This document shows positions 57,535-64,000 of a DNA stretch of 64,000 bases, in pieces (position 1 is the stretch's first letter; each line of letters begins with the position of its first letter). The stretch comes from Littorina saxatilis (lineage: Eukaryota; Mollusca; Gastropoda; Littorinimorpha; Littorinidae): contig NC_090246.1 of the NCBI RefSeq assembly GCF_037325665.1, positions 35,410,732 through 35,474,731 on the forward strand. Direction: 5' to 3'. Made by a program: the position numbers and the translations under genes. The notes beneath the pieces are model-generated. The model did no database searches and was not told the origin of the DNA. It was given only the letters and a program-made list of their open reading frames with translations.

Positions 57535-60500
57535 ATGTCAACCGATTTGGCCTTCGGTACGTCTCGATGATTTTTGTATCAGTTTTGAAGATTAGTGACA
57601 CCGTTTTCAAACGTGTAATCAAAGCGACACAAATCTGTTGGTAATGTGTATTATGTGTGTTTGTTGCAGGGTCCGTCCCGCCTTTCTATCGCGAGGTATA
57701 TGACATCGTTTGCCCGAATCAAGAACAAGTGGACAGGGACCTCTTCGTCCAAATACTTGTTCGGTCCAGTTTGCCCAAGCCCGTCATCATGCAAGTGAGT
57801 GTTTTGGATGAAAAGTTTAATTCGTTAGATTTTTGTTGCTGTGCTTTTGCTTTACTGTTCATTTGCATTTGCTCATTACTTCCTGCGACGCAGAACATTC
57901 TAAAAACATGGGGAGAGTGTTTTGCTTGTGGGCGTTTCCGTTCATTCTTCTTCAACAAGGCATGCCCAAAAAGCGAAAGTTGTGTCCCTTGAGTCTTCCT
58001 TGTCAGGTGGACAATGTAGCAAGGGCTCAAGTTACAGATGCGTATCACTTGCGAAAACATTGCTTGCACTTGCGAAACACCCCCACTGCTTTTGCCCTGT
58101 TTGGATTCTGCATCAGTTAACTCAATAACTCAATAACCTGAGGGAGTCAGATTCAAAGCCAAGCTGCCCCCCCCTCCCCCTCCCCCTCCCCAGAAGCATG
58201 CATAGATCTATGTGGAAGTGCATCTTCAAACTGAAGCAGTTAATAAACAGTTTAGTCTTGTTTCAGTAAATATAATGTATACTTTAATTTAGTTTAAAAG
58301 AAATGTCACTGGCAACAATCTGAAGATATGTGATATCTGAATTAGCTGTGTTGATTAACCCATGTATACACAGATAAGCCAGTTACAAGTAGGCGACATT
58401 AGTTTTGAATGTGTTGGTGGACAGAATCATGTCATTTTTTAAAGCAAAAGAGATTGCGCAAAATCTAGTTTCTGCCACCTCATGCTAGAAACACTCGATC
58501 ATGCCTTGGGGTGACGCATTTCAAGGTTATCAGTTCAACTTCAAGCTTCCTTATGTCAATGTCAAGTTTGTGTACACTTATGAATTGCATTAAATTCGGG
58601 GAAAATTATGCAATCTATATTATATATCTATCTACATATGTATAAAATTAATCTTCTCTTTTTCATTTTCCATCTTCAGTTTCTAAAAGGATACAGGTCA
58701 GTATAGAGACATAGTGCTTGCTGCTGTGCAAGCCGAGAACATTTTCCCTCTTTATCTTTGCTACGCTGTTCGCAAAACCCCTCCGCACGGAGGTGTTTTC
58801 AGACACATCGTACACCCCCCCCCGGGTTAGGGGGAAGAATTTACCTGATGCTCCCCAGCATGTCGTAAGAGGCGACAAACGGATTCTGTTTCTCTTTTTA
58901 CATTTCGTCAAGTTTTGACTAAATGTTTTAACATAGAGGGGGAATCGAGACGAGGGTCGTGGTGTATGTGTGTGTGTGTGTCTGTCTGTCTGTGCGTGTG
59001 TGTGTGTAGAGCGATTCAGACTAAACTACTGGACCGATCTTTATAAAATTTTACATGAGAGTTTCTGGGAATGATATCCCCGGACGTTTTTTTCCTTTTT
59101 TCGATAAATGTCTGATGACGTCATATCCGGCTTTTTGTAAAAGTTGAGGCGGCACTGTCACACCCTCATTTTTCAATCAAATTGATTGAAATTTTGGCCA
59201 AGCAATCTTCGACGAAGGCCGGACTTCGGTATTGTATTTCAGCTTGGTGGCTTAAAAATTAATTAATGACTTTGGTCATTAAAAATCTGAAAATTGTAAA
59301 AAAAAAAAATGTTTTTTATAAAACGATCCAAATTTACATTCATCTTATTCTTCATCATTTCCTGATTCCAAAAACATATAAATATGTTATATTTGGATTA
59401 AAAACAAGCTCTGAACATTAAAAATATAAAAATTATGATCAAAATTAAATTTTCGAAATCAATTTAAAAACACTTTCATCTTATTCCTTGTCGGTTCCTG
59501 ATTCCAAAAACATATAGATATGATATGTTTGGATTAAAAACACGCTCAGAAAGTTAAAACGAAGAGAGGTACAGTAAAGCGTGCTATGAAGCACAGCGCA
59601 ACCGCTACTGCGCCAAACAGGCTCGTCACTTTCACTGCCTTTTGCACTAGCGGCGGACTACATTCAGTTTCATTCTGTGAGTTCCACAGCTTGACTAAAT
59701 GTAGTAATTTCGCCTTACGCGACTTGTTACCCTTGTTAAGTGTTTCTTGTATAGAATATAGTCAATTTTTGTAAAGATTTAAAGTCAAGCAGTATGTAAG
59801 AATTTATGTTAAGTCCTTTGTACTGGAAACTTGCATTCTCCCAGTAAGGTAATACATTGTACTACGTTGCAAGCCCCTGGAGCAAATTTTTGATTAGTGC
59901 TTTTGTGAACAAGAAACAATTGACAAGTGGCTCTATCCCATCTCCCCCCTTTCACCGTCGCGATATAACCTTCGTGGTTGAAAACAACGTTAAACACCAA
60001 ATAAAGAAAGAAAGACACATCGTACGTAGGGTGCAGGTGTATGCATTTCTTCTGTTTTCTGCTTTCAGAAAAATGTCAATTTAAATTTTGTTTACATTTG
60101 TGTTTCTGTCATGACAGATATGGGATGCGGTGGACACCACTGCCGGTTTTATGACCAGAAATGGGCTGTACAAAGCTCTGGCACTCACTGCTTTAGCACA
60201 ACAAGGAAAGTCCATAAATGAAAAGCTTCTGGAGACTTTTTCTGGGCAAGGTAAAACACTTGAACAGGCTTTCACCTTTTTATCCTGGTGTTCCTTCTCT
60301 TTTAGTTTTACATGATATACTTAGTAATAATTCAGAGATATGATATGCAAAACAATGTTTGTTTTGTGCTTTTAATGTAAAAGAGTATATTTGGTACAAA
60401 GGTAAGCAAATTGTCTGGAAAACTGTGAAATGTTCCTGACTGGAGACTGCATCAAATACGCTGAAAACTAAACTAACTGAAGCCTCCACTCTATCTTGCA

Positions 60501-61338
60501 GAACTGCCAAGGCCAAATTTAGGAGATCTGTCAGACATGAAAGCAGCAAGTGTGCGTCTTCGTCGTGAGCGAACTCCGAACGTCCTGGGCTACAGTTTCT
60601 CTGACCTGTGTGAGCTTGACAACATCAAAGTGGAACTGGTGCCAGAAAAGAAAGGCTTGATTCTGAAGCATGTGGAGTATGAAATCACCAGTCAGCGATT
60701 TAAGTCCACAGTATTGAGACGCTACAATGACTTTGCTGCGCTACAGGAGATGGTCATGATGCGGTTCCCTTATCGTATTCTACCAAGACTACCTCCCAAA
60801 AAGATGCTTGGAGGTGAGTTTGCTTGAGGAATTTTGTCACTCCTTAACAGTGTCTTTACTCTATCTTTGTGTGGTTACATATAGATACATATATGCATGT
60901 GTTTAGAGGAATTATGTGTGTGTGTGTGGGTGTCTATATGACCATGTGTCGCTGTGTGTGTGCGTGTGTGTGTGTGTGTGTGTGTTGTGTAGTAGACACA
61001 TCTAGTGATCTACAGCTTTATCCACATGTATTCCAATAATGACTTTGCATAACACACCAGAGCCATCCATGTTCAATCAATGCATGTTCTACGACAGTTT
61101 TTGTTAGAAGATGGACTGTTGTTACATTTTCAGATACAATGGAACCCTCCTATCATGAAGAGTTATTGTTATTGTTACACTTCCTTCGCACGTAAATTTT
61201 GTAGATCTCTTTTCAGCCAATCGTGAGTTCATTGAGCAGCGTAAGAAGGCTCTGAAACGCTACATCAACATCATGGCCAGGCACCCACAGATCAGTGATG
61301 ACAAGCTCCTCAAGTTTTTCCTTACATTTTCGGGAAAT
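57535..61338 (+). CDS. SNX8: SNX8, sorting nexin 8 (first 5 coding exons, continues past window)
   Basis: Exons 57535-57556, 57670-57794, 60118-60250, 60502-60813 and 61217-61338 join in phase, giving 238 residues before the window ends. SNX8 is an endosomal PX-BAR protein in endosome-to-Golgi sorting (yeast homologue Mvp1). The N-terminal exons encode an EH/EF-hand-like region (FYREVYDIVCPNQEQVDRDL then IWDAVDTTAGFMTRNGLYKA), which is present in Mvp1-type proteins. The PX domain follows (about residues 125-230): VELVPEKKGLILKHVEYEIT, the lipid-binding RRYNDF, LPPKKMLG, and FIEQRKKALKRYINIMARHP. Human SNX8 has VELIPEKKGLFLKHVEYEVS and RRYNDF. The start MSTDLAFG is chosen because its 22-nt exon ends at GTACGT in the phase exon 2 needs. 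The BAR domain lies outside the window. Confidence 0.93.
58900..59728 (+). repeat. Interspersed repeat family A, copy 4
   Basis: Full-length-looking copy in SNX8 intron 2, starting CATTTCGTCAAGTTTTGAC and ending TTACGCGACTTGTT, with a GT run at about 58965-59008. It is closest in layout to copy 2. Confidence 0.85.
59874..60016 (+). repeat. SINE in SNX8 intron 2
   Basis: Contains AACAAGAAACAATTGACAAG, CGATATAACCTTCGTGGTTG and a CACCAAATAAAGAAAGAAAG tail, the same unit as 15886-16008 on the other strand. It ends about 100 bp before SNX8 exon 3. Confidence 0.75.
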
Positions 61339-61576
61339 GTGAGCAATCTATGAGTGTGGATGGGTGGGTGGGTGGGTGGGTGCGTACGTGTGTGTAACTG
61401 GCAGTCTTGTTTCTGTCTGTTCATATCTATTATTTGTCTGTTTCTGTCTGTGTTGGTGTGTTTGTGTCTTCATGTAGGTGTCTTTTGTCTATCAGTCTGT
61501 ATCAGTGTATGTCTTAAAGGAACATTAAATTACATATCTTACCCAACTCACATATATCAGTTAACCCTAGTTCAGT

Positions 61577-62170
61577 GCTGGCAACGCTGTACGCGTCCCC
61601 TTGGTAACAAGGGAGACAACTCTAAAAAAGAGTGACCAATACCTATACTGGTATCAAGGCCAGACCAATACTGAGTCTGTCTTCCGTATGCGTGCGCATA
61701 TGCCGCCATTTGTATTCATTCCTACCTCAGCGCTCAGTCAAGTTGGTCGCTATTTTGTACGCTCTGGCTGTTGTGCTGGCAACGCTGTACGCGTCCCCTT
61801 GGTAACAAGGGAGACAACTCTAAAAAAGAGTGACCAATACCTATACTGGTATCAAGGCCAGACCAATACTGAGTCTGTCTTCCGTATGCGTGCGCACATG
61901 CCGCCATTTGTATTCATTCCTACCTCAGCGCTCAGTCAAGTTGGTCGCTATTTTGTACGCTCTGGCTGTTGTGCTGGCAACGCTGTACGCGTCCCCTTGG
62001 TAACAAGGGAGACAACTCTAAAAAAGAGTGACCAATACCTATACTGGTATCAAGGCCAGACCAATACTGAGTCTGTCTTCCGTATGCGTGCGCACATGCC
62101 GCCATTTGTATTCATTCCTACCTCAGCGCTCAGTCAAGTTGGTCGCTATTTTGTACGCTCTGGCTGTTGT
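61577..62170 (+). repeat. Three tandem 198-bp repeats in the leader of DIRS fossil 3
   Basis: GCTGGCAACGCTGTACGCGT recurs at 61577, 61775 and 61973, an exact 198-bp period. Copies 2 and 3 look nearly identical and copy 1 differs by single bases (e.g. CGCATATGCC against CGCACATGCC). Because 198 is a multiple of three, one frame stays open across all copies. Confidence 0.9.
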
Positions 62171-62332
62171 ACAGCCGTTGTCACTGAGTCTTTTGACTTT
62201 GTTACTTTCCTCTTGGTTTTCTACTCTTCGTTTTGACTTCGCTACTATGTTGAGGGGAGATCTTTCCTTGTCTTTTCATGATTTTGGCGGCATTTTGGCC
62301 ACAATTTGGACTTTTTCTTCAGTCTTTTTGTC

Positions 62333-63962
62333 ATGGCTGATAGTGCCAGGAAGAGGCATACCCCTAAACAGGTGGCTGCTGAGGCCTCTCCGTCCAAGAA
62401 AACGCCTAGGAAATCTAAACAAACCGGCCAGGCTGTTGTTTCTGTTTTAGAACCGACCTCCAAGAAATGTATTGATGTCTTGGTCGATTTACCGGCTACC
62501 TCCATTTTACCTGTTAGGTCCTCGGACAAGGTCGTTCATGAAGATAAGTCTGTTAGAGGGACTTCCTCTTCTGTGGGTTCTGGTTTGGCTTCTGCGGACG
62601 TAGCTGCTTTGCTACTTTTGCTTAGTTCGCAGGTTTCATCTTTGGCTGCAGAGATTTCTTCCACGAGAGCGGATCTTCGGGCCCTTCCTTCCGGCGTGAC
62701 TGATGTCTCTTCTCTAGCCAAGGTTCGCCCATCCGCCACGGTCACGCACGTGGATGTTCATGCTTCACAGGATGCTGATGACCGTCACTTCCCTTCGTTG
62801 AGTGGTCCGTCTTCCGGCGTTCCAGATTGCACGGATGTGCATGAAGGGTGTACTGATGATGGTGCTTCCGCTATGGGAGAATACACTGAATTCAGGTTGC
62901 CGCACAAGCTGTCAAACGCTGTTGCGTTGGCAGCGGAAACGGCTTTCAAGTATTTCGAGGAAGGGGTGGTTGAGTCTAAGGCTCAGTTTGTTTCACCACC
63001 TTCTGCTCTTGGTGATTTCCGGAGTTCCAAGGAGACTAAATGTCCTTTCCGGTTCCGGGAATCACCATCTGTGGCCTTCGAGATGTCGAAAGTTCTGACG
63101 AGATTTTCGCCCTCAGTCGAGTACTCAGAGCTCTACTGTGCCTTTGTTGTCACAACACAGTGAGGCACCTGAGTCGGCTAAGCCATGGCTTGCTCAAGCT
63201 GATCAACAAGCTCCTTCTTGTTCGGCTGGCTTTCGGAATTTCAAACTGGGTACTCAGCCTATCAATCTGATTGAGGCGTTTGCTCTACCCAGGTCAGCTC
63301 TTCTGGTTACACCGGAACTAGCCACTCTGAGGGAGGATGAGTATAGTAGGGACAGGCCTGTCCCCTATACTGAAGCCTCCCTTTTGGCATTGGAGGAAAC
63401 TGGAAGGTCTTTGTTGGAGTTGGCTTCCGTGTCGGAGTCTCTCCAGAGATCTTTGTCAAGGTCTATTGCAACTTCGCTTGATCCTTTTGAATTTCGGTAT
63501 GATGCCTCCTCGGAGGATGTGACCACCCTTTTGGCTACTTTAGCCAGGGTTTCGCAGGAACAGATGAATCTTTCGGCCAAACGGTATACTCACGCAGTAC
63601 ATTCTCGCAGATCAGCTTTTCTAGCTGGGTCTAGGATCAGGGACAAAGGCACGATTGATAATCTGAAGGTCTCACCTTTCACGGAGGGCTCTCTTTTGGG
63701 TCGTACATCTCTCGATGCTCTGCAAAAAGAGACTCAAGATGCAAGAGACTTGGCCATTGCTCGTATTGCGCATCAGGGTTTCCAGAAAGCGCAGAGCAAA
63801 CCTCAGGTTCAGAGCAAGGCACAGCCTGCTTCCTCTGGTGGAGGCAAGGCACAGAACCAGAACACTTCTTCTCGAGGTAGGGGGCGAGGTGCTCCTAATC
63901 AGAAGAGGGGCTCTTCTTTTGGTGGTTCTAGGGGGTCGGGGCGTAAGCCCCACCCCCAATGA
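62333..63962 (+). CDS. DIRS fossil 3: Gag-like region
   Basis: It starts MADSARKRHTPKQVAAEASP and ends in a basic GGKAQNQNTSSRGRGRGAPN-type tail. Shared blocks with fossil 1 include VSVLEP, the FRFRESPSVAFEM segment, a LATLARVSQEQ-like stretch and the terminal Gly/Arg/Ser-rich region. Part of a fossil element, not a host gene. Confidence 0.75.
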
Positions 63963-64000
63963 TGCCTTCCCGAACCGCTGATCCCGGTAGCCCCCACCTT

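Larger units (their letters stand above)
61523..64000 (+). mobile_element. DIRS-like retroelement fossil 3 (left part, runs off the window)
   Basis: The left edge CATTAAATTACATATCTTAC then CCAACTCACATA resembles the terminal edges of fossils 1 and 2. Three 198-bp tandem repeats (61577-62170) come next, then a Gag-like region (62333-63962) related to that of fossil 1. Inserted in an SNX8 intron on the same strand as the gene. Reverse transcriptase and recombinase parts would lie beyond 64000. The visible part shows about one break. Confidence 0.75.

Noticed and set aside
61577-62170. Regular repeats considered as a CRISPR-like array
   Set aside because: Whole 198-bp units are identical with no repeat/spacer structure, and the genome is eukaryotic.
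61601-62236. A 211-codon repetitive open frame
   Set aside because: It is the 198-bp tandem repeat read in one frame; 198 is divisible by three, so the frame stays open by arithmetic. It lies upstream of the Gag-like region of a DIRS-type fossil.

Overview
This window is animal nuclear DNA: spliced genes with GT-AG introns, long AC/GT microsatellites, and many SINEs, MITEs, Helitron-like and DIRS-like elements. The gene set (cilium and Hedgehog gene IQCE, U7 snRNP gene LSM11) and the repeat style, including SINE tails of a kind common in mollusc genomes, suggest a marine mollusc, probably a gastropod. That taxon is inferred, not proven.

Four host genes can be read exon by exon with matching splice phases. 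LSM11 (minus strand, 4 coding exons, 18490 to 6669) encodes the Sm-like protein of the U7 snRNP that trims histone mRNAs. Head to head with it, 291 bp away, is a 7-exon plus-strand gene (18782 to 24390) for a 311-residue coiled-coil protein that resembles the CCDC166/DUF4515 group. IQCE (minus strand, 23 coding exons, 57030 to 35427, 724 residues) fills most of the right half. SNX8 (plus strand, 57535 to beyond the window) is head to head with IQCE. IQCE and SNX8 are also near neighbours on human 7p22.

The rest is mostly mobile DNA. Three DIRS-like (tyrosine-recombinase) retroelement fossils are present. One lies in LSM11 intron 2 (7937-14228), one is intergenic (27617-33335), and the third begins in an SNX8 intron (about 61523) and runs off the window. 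The first two show inverted terminal repeats and the internal complementary region typical of DIRS. IQCE intron 8 holds a 4.1-kb element with 28-bp terminal inverted repeats (48811-52916) and two convergent small spliced genes that I cannot assign. It is the best candidate here for something undescribed. Other repeats are two ~0.8-kb interspersed families (A: four copies, B: three copies), Helitron-like non-autonomous copies, a hAT-type MITE with 8-bp target duplication, several TA-duplicating MITEs, tRNA-derived SINEs, and a foldback element filled with a self-complementary AAGGCCTT motif.

Region by region: 1-6668 intergenic repeats; 6669-18490 LSM11; 18491-18781 shared promoter; 18782-24390 coiled-coil gene; 24391-35426 intergenic with the second DIRS fossil; 35427-57030 IQCE; 57031-57534 shared promoter; 57535-64000 the 5' part of SNX8.
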